Source: Platerodrilus igneus
Taxonomy: Eukaryota > Arthropoda > Insecta > Coleoptera > Lycidae
Direction: 5' to 3'
Assembly (NCBI GenBank): GCA_036346225.1
Contig: JARFIW010001082.1
Location: 5,270,001-5,334,000, forward strand
DNA length: 64,000 nucleotides
This document shows positions 45,970 through 56,804 of this stretch, piece after piece. The notes under the pieces were generated by a model. It had not been told where the DNA came from, made no database searches, and saw nothing but the letters and a program-made list of their open reading frames with translations. Every line of letters begins with the position of its first letter. The stretch's first letter is position 1. Both the position numbers and the translations under genes were made by a program.

Positions 45970-46237
45970 TTCCGGGTTGGGACCGTGTCATTTTATACAT
46001 TAAGGTCGACGTTTTTCCCACTTTTGCAAGGGGTTTTATCAGGACAAGAAAAGAAATAAGTAATAAAATAAAAATAATAAAAATATAAAAAAGATAATAT
46101 TAAGTAGACAAGTTAAAGTGTAAAGAGAAGAGTTACTCCTGAACTAGCAGACTCACCAGCCCATTCAAAGCCAAAAGGTGTCTTGAGGCGAAGTAAATCG
46201 ACCTTAATTCATAAAATGACACGGTCCCAACCCGGAA
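45970..46237. mobile_element. 268-bp TIR element in the leader of element D
   Basis: The 40-bp ends (45970-46009 and 46198-46237) are inverted repeats starting TTCCGGGTTGGGACCGTGTC and differing at two positions. The same 14-bp block, tcataaatatttat, flanks both sides (45954-45967 and 46238-46251). The interior is AT-rich and non-coding. It reads as a MITE-like insertion between the LTR and gag. Confidence 0.65.
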
Positions 46238-46254
46238 TCATAAATATTTATAAT

Positions 46255-47350
46255 GACTCCGGCCGTAAAAGTCTCCGACTTCTGTAATCAGTTGATAATA
46301 AAACGATTAAACAAAAACTAGTTAAAAAGTACAGCCGACTAAGAGAGGAATTTATACAGGAAACTACAAAATCCGCAGAAAAGCTGGCAGCCAAACATTC
46401 CGGCGATTGACAAAAATTGGAAGCGCAGTTGCTAGACAACTGGCAGGAATTAGAAGCAAATTTGTTAATGACCTGGCGTAAAATGGAAGAAGAGGTACTG
46501 AGGATGGAATAACTGATTAATTCCCTAACAGCACAAGCACCAGAATCATCAGCACCAGTGGTACAACAGCACGACCCAGAATTTAAGAATGTTGAAGAAA
46601 GCAAACCGACGTCCATGTTCAGAATAAACCCACCCACATTTAATGAAAAATCACCTGGGCAGACATTTTCCAAGTAATTCGAGACTGCCGCGAGAGCTAA
46701 CGGCTGGAACGATGGTGAAAGGGCAACCGCGTTGATTATTACTTTACGAGATAAGGCCTTGAATATCCTGCAAACAATACCATACTATGATCAAAGAAGC
46801 TACGGGGCTTTAACATCAAGGCTGGAAATGAGGTAAGGCGATTCTCATCTACAACAAGTGTACCGCGCTCAAGTGAAAAACCAATACCAAAAACCCAACG
46901 AAAATTTGCAAGACTTTGAAGCAGATATTGCTCGCTAGATAGGACTAGCCCGCCCAACAGCACCAGATAGTGTCCTAAAATAGCTGGCAGTACAGATCTT
47001 CGTTGACGGGATTCGTGACGGGGAAATCCAACAAGCACTACGACTGGCTACAATAAAGACGCTAGATGATCCGCTAGTTCATGCTTTGGAATTTGAAGCG
47101 GCAAAGCAAGCTTCGAATCGTAGTAGTGACAAGAGAAGATGCTCCGTGGAAAAGCAGGCCCAAGAAAGCATAGAGAAGGTGATTCGATGGGGATTTCGCG
47201 AACACCAATCAAAGAGGAAGGGGTCCAGAGGTTGGAATTGTGGTGAGTTTGAGCATATATAGTACAAATGTAAACAACCCAAGAAAGCAGCCAAGAAGCC
47301 GGAAACTAAAAGGGGTCGACAGAAATGGGCGAAAGTCGACCTCCATAGAT
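46255..47350 (+). pseudogene. gag of Gypsy-type element D
   Basis: The frame shows an N-terminal charged helical region, then the Gag core: PPTFNEKSPGQTFSK, FETAARANGWNDGERATALI, LRDKALNILQTIP, HLQQVYRAQVKN and NENLQDFEADIAR. Next come QIFVDGIRDGEIQQALRLA and HALEFEAAKQAS. A decayed CCHC knuckle (NCGEFEHI-YKC, first Cys lost, about 47234-47275) follows. Point stops are spread through the frame. The encoded protein would form the particle shell and bind RNA. Confidence 0.7.
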
Positions 47351-47351
47351 T

Positions 47352-47760
47352 TTGCCACCATCATCCACATCGTACGATCTAAGCATACATACAGCATTTA
47401 CATTTATGGACAGTTTTAACCGCAAAACTAGGACAATTGTTCATTCAGTTGTAGTATTCAATCGTAGCAAAATATCACCCGCGACGGCATGTTTTCAAAC
47501 TGTAACTGGTCAGAAAATTCAAACCCACGGAATCTAAATGTAAATATCGGAGTAAAAAGCAAAATATTTGGCCATCGGTTAGTAATAGCGAACGTCGCCG
47601 AAGAAGTTATCCTGGGAATAAATACATTGCAGAAGTATGGATTCCATACAGATATGAAAGAGGATGTCTGCACAGTAGGGAACCAAAAAAGAGCCGTTTT
47701 GCGAAACAGACGACGAGTTTTGCAGGAGTTTGTCTGACGGACGACGTTATCCTACCTAAA
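47352..47760 (+). pseudogene. protease region of element D
   Basis: After gag, frames carry an ATACFQTVTGQKIQTHG block, then IFGHRLVIANVAEEVILGINTLQKYGF (the ILGxxFL block). The active-site DTGA should lie near 47420-47450, but the sequence there (FNRKTRTIVHS region) does not retain it. Frameshifts separate the blocks. Confidence 0.55.
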
Positions 47761-47846
47761 AGCACAGAAAGCGTGATGATGGGACGCTTGAATGCTGCTC
47801 TCTGGCAGGCCTTTGTGCGCGCCAAACCGAACTCGTAGGAAAAGGC

Positions 47847-48117
47847 GTGCTTGTGGGGGAGGCTCTAGCCAAAGTGATGAATGGTGTACCTGTTAAGATT
47901 TTAAACGCCAACAATTACAATATCGCGTTGAAAAAACATGCAAAGGTTGGGTGGTATTCTTCTGTTACCCACGTGCAGGGGTGTGTCAGTGTTGAAGAAG
48001 AACCACTCACCAAAGAATGCTCCGCAAAGCTATTGGTCCAGTTGGCGAAATCATACCAGCATCTTGAACAACAACTGACAGGACTTAAAAACTTGATACG
48101 ACGGTACTGAAACGTAA
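47847..48117 (+). pseudogene. linker between protease and RT of element D
   Basis: An 87-codon open frame with VGEALAKVMNGVPVKILN and GWYSSVTHVQGCVSVEE blocks, typical of the region just upstream of RT in this Gypsy lineage. It is interrupted by the SINE at 48118. Confidence 0.5.
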
Positions 48118-48308
48118 GGCGGCTCCGTGGCGTAGTTGGTATGCGTGTGACTACTTTCATCCAAGGTCCCGGGTTCAAATCCCGACACAGTCTGCTTGAA
48201 AAATATTAAGCGAACATTTTTCACAAAAATACGCCCTCGTTTGGATCAGAAATAACATGTAGAGCACGTATGTGAGTGTTGTCACGCACTTTAAACATCT
48301 CTACCTTG
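48118..48308 (+). mobile_element. tRNA-derived SINE, copy 4, 3'-shortened
   Basis: Plus-strand head GGCGGCTCCGTGGCGTAGTTGG (A box) and GGTTCAAATCCCG (B box), the best-preserved promoter region in the window. The body matches copies 1-3 to 'catctctaccttg', then stops. It is inserted between the protease linker and RT of element D, so it is younger than that insertion. Confidence 0.75.
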
Positions 48309-49560
48309 AGGGAATACCGAGACTTCCGTTGGCCAAACGCGAAGAGTTCGAGAATATGATAGGAGATATGGAGGCACAAGAAGTGTTTGAACATTTAATA
48401 GCCCTTGGGCATCGCTTATTATACTTATAAAGAACAAGGACGGGTGGACAATATTTTATGTGGACTACAGACGATTGAATGACGTGATCAAAAAGGATAG
48501 CTGCCCACTGCCAAGGATTGTCGACACCCTAGATACAGTTTCAGAGTCCCGATAGTTTTCAACCTTATATTTAAAAAATGGTTATTGGAAAGTGGATATG
48601 GAACCCAAATATCGGGAAAAAACTGCTTTTACTATCGGTACTGGATTAATGTAATTTATAGTCATCCTATTTAGGCTCTGCAACGCTCCTGCCACCTTCG
48701 AGCGTTTAATGGATCACATCTTACGCGAACTATAGTGGAAAACGTGTTTTGTATATTTGCATGATGTGATCGTGATTGGGAAGTCGTTTAGGGGAACACT
48801 GGGAAAATTTAGAAGTGTTTCGAAAACTTATAGAAGCCAATCTGAAGCTGAGTTCGAAAGGTGTTACGTGCTAGACGAAGATGTGAAATACCGATTGCAC
48901 GTAATTTCACGCAACAGAGCTAGTCCAAACACGGAAAAAGTTAAAACGGTATAAGAGTTGTCGATGGCAAAAGACAAACATCAGTTACGCAGCTTTCTAG
49001 AGTTGTACACTTATTATAGAAGATTCGTTTTCGGGATTGCGAATATTGCCAAGCACTTTACCAAGTTAACTGAAGAAGGACGTGATTAGGTTTAGGATGA
49101 ATATTGCTAAAATGCGTTTCAACAATTATGCATTTATCGACAACAGCTCCGATCTTAAGTTGTCCTCTATCAAAAGGCAAATTCGTCTAGGATACAGACG
49201 CAATCAATGTCGCCATAGAAAGTGTACTATTCCAGATACAATATGGGTGAGAGAGGGTTATTGGTTATTTTAGTAAATTGCTCTCGAAACCGGAAAGAAA
49301 CTATTACGTTATAAGACGGGAATTGTGGGCTGTGGTGAAATTCGTAGAACACTTTATAAGTACCTTTACGGGAGAAAATTTCACCTAAGAACCGAGCACG
49401 CCACCATGAAGTGGCTATTACAGTTTAAAAACTCCGAAGGGCAAGTCGCCAGATGGATAAAAACGCTGCAAGATAGTATGACTTCGACACGGAACACGTG
49501 CTTTGGAGGCGATCTTGTGCCCAAAGATTGTAGCCATTGCTCACGGTTATAAACGAAGTG
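48309..49560 (+). pseudogene. RT and RNase H of element D
   Basis: RT blocks in order, with frame changes: GDMEAQEVFE, KNKDGWTIFYVDYRRLNDV region (motif 1-2), SCPLPRIVDTLDT, FSTLYLKNGYWKVDME (motif A: the catalytic Asp of LDL has become Tyr), RLCNAPATFERLMD (motif B), and YLHDVIVIG at 48754-48765 (motif C: YLDD has become YLHD). Both catalytic sites are thus hit. RNase H and connection follow: LRSFLELYTYYRRFV, IANIAKHFTKLTEEG, LYGRKFHLRTEHATMKWLLQF and GQVARWIKTLQ. Assignment to Gypsy is secure. Confidence 0.75.
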
Positions 49561-49838
49561 TGATCTACTTGGTCGGATTACCGTGACCAAAAACGATTGG
49601 CAGTCTCTACAGTTGCGAACCGAACAGGAGAATAACAAAGACCTAGGTGTCATTCTAGGTTAGAAAGCTAGAAGAGAACGTCCATCCTGGCAGGACATCA
49701 GCCCTAGAGTAGCACCCTGAAGTCGTGCTGGGCACGATGGGATTCCTTGAATGTAGAGAAAAGGATCTTGGTGTAAGTGCTGAAGAATGGAGATGGATCC
49801 GTGAGTACGTTTAAGGTGGTGGTTCCTAATGCCAATTG
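49561..49838 (+). pseudogene. linker after RNase H, start of the integrase region
   Basis: Blocks such as VTKNDWQSLQLRTEQENNKD, SWQDIS and CWARWDSL, then STFKVVVPNA, match the stretch that precedes the H2C2 integrase zinc domain in this lineage. The sequence then changes to the macrodomain within a few bases, without H2C2 or DDE motifs. Confidence 0.55.
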
Positions 49839-49840
49839 TT

Positions 49841-50230
49841 GGAGCTTTTAGGGAATCTACATAATGTGTAGCGGCAAACCTTTACATATCCCAGTGACTT
49901 GCTCGGGTATTTAAAAATAAGTTTGGTGGTCTAGATCAACTTCGCCGACAACCAAAGCTTAGCAAGACCATACAGCTAAAGGACCGACATGGCATCTACT
50001 ACCGGGTGACTAAGCAACAGCCTTCTGGTAAATTGAATTATCAGGGCCTGGGGAAGGCGTTAGTGGAGCTCAGGGGCCAAATGATCAAATTAGGCGACAA
50101 AAAGTTGGCCATACACAAAATCGGTTGTGTGGTCGAAGGGTTAGACTGGAGATGGGTACGAAATATGCTAGAAGTACTGTACTAGAAAATCGGGGCCCAG
50201 ATCTTAGTGTGTAGTTACAATCCAAATAGT
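49841..50230 (+). pseudogene. macrodomain (ADP-ribose-binding, TARG1/OARD1-like) in Gypsy pol
   Basis: After a short broken start (GKPLHIPV block), one frame is open from about 49890 to 50190: RVFKNKFGGLDQL, then a HGIYYRVTKQ strand, GLGKALVELRGQMIKLGDKKLAIHKIGC and EGLDWRWVRNMLEVLY, then after a TAG, AQILVCSYN. The order and the 'A-I-x-K-I-G-C-(G)-(L)-x-G-L-D-W' loop match the TARG1/OARD1 type of macrodomain, which binds ADP-ribose and removes it from acidic residues. The catalytic-loop GCGLD has become GCVVE. The role in a retroelement is unknown. Confidence 0.65.
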
Positions 50231-50254
50231 ATGGCACCTGCTATAAAGAATATT

Positions 50255-50317
50255 GATTGCTACTTCTATCAACGTGGGAACTGCAAAAACAGTTCTAACT
50301 TTCCTTACCGCCACAGA
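50255..50317 (+). pseudogene. CCCH-type zinc finger at the pol C-terminus
   Basis: CYFYQRGNCKNSSNFPYRH follows the macrodomain in the same frame after about 10 residues. The spacing is C-x7-C-x5-[C]-x3-H with the third Cys replaced by Phe (50300-50302). CCCH fingers bind RNA. This one would be inactive as it stands but the family pattern is clear. Confidence 0.6.
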
Positions 50318-50359
50318 GACTTCCAACGATCAGGTCACCAAGTGTTCTAGGACAGAACA

Positions 50360-50377
50360 GATTTTAGGAGGGTGCAG
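50360..50377 (+). promoter_or_regulatory. polypurine tract of element D
   Basis: The run TTTTAGGAGGGTGCAG immediately precedes the TG of the 3' LTR, the expected place and composition for plus-strand priming. Confidence 0.5.
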
Positions 50378-51319
50378 TGTAACGCCGCGTCATTTAGTTT
50401 ACCCGTAGTCAGATTAATACATCAGTAGATAAACGAGACATTTGTACACAAAAGGTAATTGATAGATACCATGTGGGGTAACACCTTTAGATGAACTTGA
50501 TTAACAAATTACAAGAGTTTACGTTTAAGAGTTTTATTAACCTTAGAATAGGAAACCTCCAGAATGCTATTTGCATAATTTATAGTACATTCTCAAAATA
50601 ATCTAGAACAATTGAATAGTATATAAATTGCCATCATGAGCAATAATGAGTTCAGTTCTAATTTAAAGCTTTGATTGAAATATTAAGTTTTTATTCGAGC
50701 TATAAAGTCGTGATATAAAATAAATTAGTAGTAAATACTGTTAATATAAATTGCCCTATGTGACATAAATTATTGTAATTGTTCCGTTAGCAATTTATAG
50801 TTAAAACTAACTTTAATTATTGCATAAGATGTAGCTTTTAAGTCAATTCCCGTCAGTCGTGTACTGTATAATCTATAGTTTTTACCGCGATTTACCTTCA
50901 AGTGCTTTGTGTTGTGGTGAGACGCGACATTTGTAAACAGGCTGGTGCTATAAACATATTAACGCTTGAGTTCCGCCAGGTCGACAGTTTTTCGTCCAAC
51001 CCCGTCGCTTAAACTTTGAAGTTATTACTTGTAAGTACTTGAAGATTCCTCTTTTATAAACCTTGCTCATATTTACACATTCACTATCTCCACCATCTGT
51101 GATTATCGAAGTTAACGCAAGACAGTAGTGATTGATATAAATTAATTATAGTGTTGCGATATAAATTAATTATAGTGCATTGTTAGTAACTAAACAAATA
51201 GCATAGTAACTTTAAGAAGTTAATATTTGTACTGTTAGCAATTAGCTGGAAATAAATTGTTGTGAGTGCTTTGAGAATTTCACTGTAGCTACAAGTTGTT
51301 GAAACCACTTGTACAATCA
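50378..51319 (+). repeat. 3' LTR of element D, with an internal insertion
   Basis: Starts TGTAACGCCGCG, ends ...CTTGTACAATCA. Compared with the 5' LTR it contains about 350 bp of extra sequence around 50775-51125, less AT-rich than its surroundings and unassigned. Confidence 0.7.
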
Positions 51320-51379
51320 GTTATAATAAATGACTGTTGTTTTGCAAAAGAGTTTTCGTTATAGTACGATGTTATTATA

Positions 51380-52085
51380 AATGACGTATAAATTACACTG
51401 CTGGATTATGAAAACTTTATACGAAAATTGAAAATGAACCTGAATGGTTATCCTGCATTTTATGAATAGATGTGGTCCATTTCTCTCTTAATGGCGAACT
51501 TAAAACTAGAAACTGTCAAATATGATTAGTTGAAAAGTTGCATAAAATCATTCAAGATGACCTTCGTAACAATTTCAGCATTTGATACAGTTTCATAGAT
51601 AATTTCTTCGTTGAGCCTACTCTTTCAAGGTAATGCAGAACAGAAAGGCTGTATCTGCAACCGCCACTGGTAAACGTTCCTGCAAATGTTAAGGGATTAT
51701 GTGACGCCGCATGGGTAAAACGAACACAAAGGAATTGAAAACATGATTTCTAAACAGCACAGGGTATCTCCGCACATTTATTGACCAGTTAAAGAAACGT
51801 TGGCTACTGTGTTTCAAGATTGTGTTATAAGCAGATATTTTAAAAATGCATGTCGTCAAGATCGCCCGATATTAACCTGGCAGATTACTTGTAGTGTCAT
51901 TTAAATGATTTGGTATTTCGAACTCGAATAACAGCACTGGAGGAATTAATAGGTGGTGGTATGAAGGATTAAATTGGTGCAATTCAGCCAGAAATATTAA
52001 ATAATACTGTATACAAGAGCGGTTGGTGATTTTACAACCTCAAAATGGAGATTAAGCCAACCATATGCAGCAACCAGGCCCAATA
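51380..52085 (+). pseudogene. mariner/Tc1-type transposase remnant
   Basis: The last third is clearest: SPDINLADYL, a stop, then CHLNDLVFRTRITALEELIGGG and IGAIQPEILNNTVYK. This matches the 'SPDLxPxDFFLWGxLKxxVYxxxxxTLxEL' block holding the third catalytic acid of insect mariner-like transposases, followed by the C-terminal helix. Upstream, frames are badly broken and only faint matches remain. No TIRs were identified. Confidence 0.5.
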
Positions 52086-52089
52086 TTTA

Positions 52090-54190
52090 AGCCATTTAAC
52101 TTCTTTCATTTTTTTGTTGTCGGTTTAATTAGTTAAAAATATATAATAAGTTGAAATATATGCCTTACTTTGTACTTGAAAAATACAGCAGAAAATAGTA
52201 TCATTCAAGAGAAGAATAACATTATTACCAAAAATGCTGACAAAAAGATCAAATGTAAGAGAAATTAAACAGATTGATAATACAGGAATTGGATTTTGAC
52301 TGAATTTCAATAGCAAAAACCATGATCAACATATCTTGAACAAACAAAAGCCACTGCTATCATTATTGGCAACAGTGACAAAAAAAAGATACAACACTAA
52401 TAGTGACCTTACAAAAAGCATTTAATATTATACAAATGAGCACCATTAACTTTCATAGAGACTATAGTTTTAGTTGAATTCAAATCTAGAAATGATTTAT
52501 GGAAATATTTATCTGCAGGGTCTGTCAAATCAAAATGAAAAACCTTCATCAAATCTCAAGTTACAGTTTTTGAGGCCTTGCAACTGATAGTATGGTTAGT
52601 AAAATTAGCATATCTATCCATGCCTTAAAAGACTATTAATAGGTAAGTCAGCCGTAAAACTAAAGCAAGTGGACTGTGAAAAACAAATGTCAGTCATAGT
52701 AGATTATGTATCGGAGATCGCCATTCACATTGCATTATGTATTGAAAATTTGAATTGCAAAGCCTATTAATGACCAAATGCTCGAAAAGGGGTGGTAATA
52801 AGAAACGTGTTAATTAAATGCAAATATTGGATTCCTCTTTAGAATTCTACAAGTTAACCTAAACGTAACGACACTAAAAAGAAACTGTGATTCTCAGAAC
52901 ACTACTGTGCTTCAGCTACAGATGTAAGGAGAACGCCAATTAAAGTGTACTAAAATATATTAATAGGTACACTGATATCTCTGCGCAAATAATATGGTCA
53001 TGGCAATTTAATACAAATAAAATGTTATTTCAACACATTTCGGTATATCCATCTTGTACAACTGATCAGTGTATGTACTGTTCTCATAAAACAAAAATCA
53101 GTACAACAAATGCTCTACCAATACTCCATCGTGAGGCTTTCCTAAGCCAAATGCAAGGAAGTAAAATACATATTTGCTAGCATTCAAAGTAAAATGTTGA
53201 CTACTCAGTAGCGCATAAAAACAAAGGGGATTTCTTTATCTAGAATTGATAACAAGCACCTTGTCTGGTTCAAATTGGTTTTCACGTTGCTGCTAAAAGT
53301 AGGTGTTGATAACTTGAGAGCATTATATCTAAGTTATGGGAGTTCGTCGTCATTTTAGGGTTACTTGCTAATGTCTATAAACCAAAAGTCTGAGATATTA
53401 AATCAGCTACAGGATAGAAGCTTAGTGACACTCTGGTATGAAAAAATGCTTAAAAAATGTTAGACGGATTTTATTGGATTAGTTGCGAAGAATGTGTAAA
53501 GGAGTGATGCTGTAAATATAAACAGTCTGCATCGGAAAATAGACCTGCATGCAAACAAAAAGCACATACAAGTCAGTACACTGCTGGAAGCTCATTGAAA
53601 AGAATTGATTCCATTGATCCTTTTGCCGAAATTGAAACAAGAAGCAAACATGGTCTTATAGCAATTGGACAAAAGCTTTTAACATACGAAATCAAGATGT
53701 TGAAGCAATTGTGAAAATATTTGTCAGGAAATTTTCTATTGTTGTGGTATTTGCTAAAAATAGACCAAGGACGAAATTTTGAGTTGGTCTCATCTAAGGT
53801 GTCCAGTGATCTTTAGAAAACTGGAAAACACGAATTAACATCTTCATCCCAAATTAGATAAAACAATCAATCTTATAAACAGAACACTAACCAAGATAGT
53901 CTCAAGACATCCAAGAAACTTAAACTGACCACTACTATTACAGACCTCTTAAATACTACAACCTCAGGGAAAGGATGTTAGTCCTTAGAAGACCTATTTC
54001 AAGTTGGTGAGGGGGTAGGTACGGTAACAGTCGTAATTTGGTTTGCTTAACAGCTCTGAAATCAAACTTTTAATGAGACCAACATGTGGAATAACAACAA
54101 AAATCGGGTGGCATCATCAATAATGTGGTAACGCTAGGTGGTAGTGAAAAAACCTCCATTACCGGCAGAAAACTTCAATAATTAAACGAA
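52090..54190. other. 2.1-kb stretch without a recognised gene
   Basis: Many short plus-strand open pieces, some Cys/Lys-rich (near 53480-53560), suggest an old, heavily mutated coding sequence. I could not assign a family. Confidence 0.35.
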
Positions 54191-54494
54191 GGTATCCATA
54201 ATGTAAAGTGATCTGATCCACCATAACGGCTTAAACTTTCTTGTAAATAAAGCACCTCTATACCTCCACATAATTCTATTCACAACATACATTAATTGGC
54301 ATATAGATATACACATATGGCATACTTTAGTATGACATAGTATGCCATATGCATGTGTGTTTATATGCCAATTATATGTATGTATTTCTTTCAGCTGATA
54401 ATTGTGAATAGAGTTAAGTGGAGGTATAGAGGTGCTTTATTTAAGAGAAAGTTTAAGCTATTATAGTGGATCAGATCACTTTAAACTGTGGATA
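54191..54494. repeat. foldback element, ~140-160-bp inverted arms
   Basis: Left arm 54191-54330 and right arm 54338-54494 are inverted copies sharing 'aaagtgatctgatccac', 'cttaaactttct', 'aaagcacctctatacctccac' and 'aattggcatat'. The centre is a 'catactttagtatgacatagtatg' palindrome. It lies 40 bp past the stop of the Penelope-like frame, on its 3' side. Confidence 0.75.
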
Positions 54495-54532
54495 GTTTAA
54501 TATAAAGAAAAGCAATATAACATAAGTGATTG

Positions 54533-56659
54533 TTAAATTAATCCTTTAATTTCCAACTGTTCATGGAAACCAAATATGACTTCATGTCCTAGTATACGAT
54601 GTTTAACGGAATAGTTTGGTGCACCTGAGACTCGCGACGGTTCTGACTGACAAATCTGACTAAGAAATACACACAATGTAACATGGAGTACCACACGTGA
54701 TTCTTTTGATAAGACTTTTGATATACAGTAAAATTGCAAATCTTTTGATGTTTTGTGACTATGGTTATTTGTACTTTCTTCGGATGTTGTGGGTTTTTTA
54801 TTGGGTATGTTGTGTATAAGTTTTTTTAAAAAGGTTGGTGGATAACCATTTTTGATTAAAATGTGAATTAATTTTAAATCTTTGTCGATATAGATTTGTT
54901 TCGAGAGTTGTATGATTCTGGTTTTTAGATTTATGATTGTGTTGATTTTCATGTGCATTGAATGATAAGAGAAATTGTTGATGTATCTTCCTGAGGCTAT
55001 TGGTTTCTTGTACCAGTCTGTTCTGATGGTGGTGTTGTTTCTTATGATTTTCATATCTAAAAATGGTACTGCATTATGTGTTTCATTTTCTATTGTGAAT
55101 TGACTGTTTTGGTCGTAGGAATTGAAAATTTGTAGATTGGTTTCTTGTGTATCTTTGGGTATTGCACAGATCAAATCATCTACAAATTTTTTACAAAAAG
55201 GTAACTTGAATGGTAATTTTGGTATGCATGTGTCTAGAAGTTCATTTATTACGTATTGTGCAATTATTGGTGAAATGACTGAGCCCATGGAAGTTCCTGT
55301 TATTTGTTTATAGAATGTTTATTGAAATGAAAAATAGTTGGAGTTGACGATAAATTGAATGATTTGTATGAAATCAGGTAGTGGTAATTTGCAATGATTT
55401 TTGATAGTATCCCATTTGTTTTTTATGCTCGAGATGGCGAGATTTTCGGTTATGTTTGTGAACAAAAATGTAATATCTAGACTTATAAGAATGTATTTGT
55501 TGGATATCTGGAAGATGTTTATGAATGACACGAAATGGACAGAATCCTTGCTGTGGTATGTGTTTTCGATATTGTATGCAGTTGTTAAGATATCTGTGAT
55601 AAACTGTGTAATTTTGCTGTTTGGACAATCGATTGAAGAAATTATGGGTCTCAAAGCTAGTTCAGGTTTGTGGATTTTTGGTAATCCATAAAATTTTGGA
55701 CATACACTGTTGTAAATCATTAATTTCTTGGCTGTTAGAGGAGTTTCCAAAAATTTCTGTTCTTTTAAAGCTTTCACGATTTGATTTGCTTTTTGTTGAA
55801 GGGTGCTTGTTGTATCTCTGGGTAATGTTGTGTAATATTTCTTGTTAGATAGAAGTTTTAATGCTAGTTCATTGTATTTGAATTTTAGCATTAGAACTGT
55901 CATATTGCCTTTATCAGATTGGATGAGAACGAGTTCAGGATGTTTTTTAAAAAATCTCTTGGATTTGTTGTATAACTCGTTGAAGTAATCTCTTGTGTTT
56001 TTGTTATCATAAAAAAAGTTAGTAATAATATTTGTAACTTTGATTTTACTTAAGAGTTTTTCTTTTTCATCTAAGGAATGGTTTGCTAGTTTCACTTCTG
56101 CTAGTAATTGTAGGATCGAGATGTCCTGGTTGGTAGGTTTTATTCCAAATTTTGGACCAAGTGTCATAAAGGTTTTGATATTCTCTGGTATGTCTGTGTC
56201 AGTAACATTTTTGAACCATTCACTTTCTGTATCGATAATGACTTTTTGAGTTGTGAGTAGAAGGTCAAATTTTTTGGTGTTGTTGGCTTTTGTGTTATAG
56301 AAGCATTTGTTGAATCTTAAATCGATTCTACGTTTGTATTCTGACCATACATTTGTTGTTAGAGTTTGAGTGATGGTTGTGACAAGAGTATCTTGTCTTT
56401 TCAATAAGAATGATAAGTTTTGTTGTCTGAGTGATAGTTCCAAATTGATAATTTTGTGTTTGAGTTTGGTGCTGAAATCACTTAGTTTGTGTCTCATGTA
56501 TGTATTTTTATATTCAAAGATGTCAATTTTTCTAACATTGTCATTGATGTGTTTTGGATAGATATTGTTGGTTTTGCATCTGGTTAGAAAAATTCTCCTG
56601 TTTTTGATTTTGACTAATTTGTTGGAGTTGTATGAGAATTCTTTGAGATTTTGAACCAA
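54533..56659 (-). pseudogene. Penelope-like element reverse transcriptase, one internal stop
   Basis: One continuous frame of 709 codons from 56659 to 54533, broken only by a TAA at 55319-55321. The N-terminal ~230 residues are a Lys/Asn-rich PLE leader. RT motifs follow: KFYGLPKIHKP and RPIISS, then LISLDITFLFTNI (motif A). After the stop come TGTSMGSVISPIIA (motif B) and KKFVDDLI (motif C, FVDD at residues 35-38 after the Met at 55288), then the FLDMKIIRNN and DWYKKPIASGRYIN blocks. All catalytic aspartates are present. The C-terminus passes into unrelated sequence after a LQFYCISKVLS block, so the usual GIY-YIG endonuclease is absent. Confidence 0.8.
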
Positions 56660-56804
56660 TTGTGTACTGTAGTTAATTTTTATGTCTTGTTAAAATCCCA
56701 TGTTGATGATATAGATAAGTGTTTTCTTGCTGTGTGGTGTTGATAGTGGATTGAGTACTCTTGAGAAAAAAAACAGCAACAGAACTATATTGCCATTATT
56801 CTTT

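Larger units (their letters stand above)
45431..51319 (+). mobile_element. Gypsy-type element D with macrodomain and CCCH finger, decayed
   Basis: A 5' LTR (45431-45956) and 3' LTR (50378-51319) enclose, in order: a small TIR element in the leader, gag, protease, a SINE insertion, RT, RNase H, the start of a linker that normally precedes integrase, a macrodomain, a CCCH zinc finger and a polypurine tract. The integrase zinc and DDE core are not visible. Many stops and frameshifts; the element is dead. Confidence 0.75.

Noticed and set aside
48118..48191. Possible genuine tRNA gene
   Set aside because: A and B boxes are present but the cloverleaf is poor and the SINE body follows directly, as in four other copies; treated as a SINE head.
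53480..53560. Cys-rich stretch suggesting a CXC domain
   Set aside because: The spacing does not match the CXC pattern and the frame is broken by stops.
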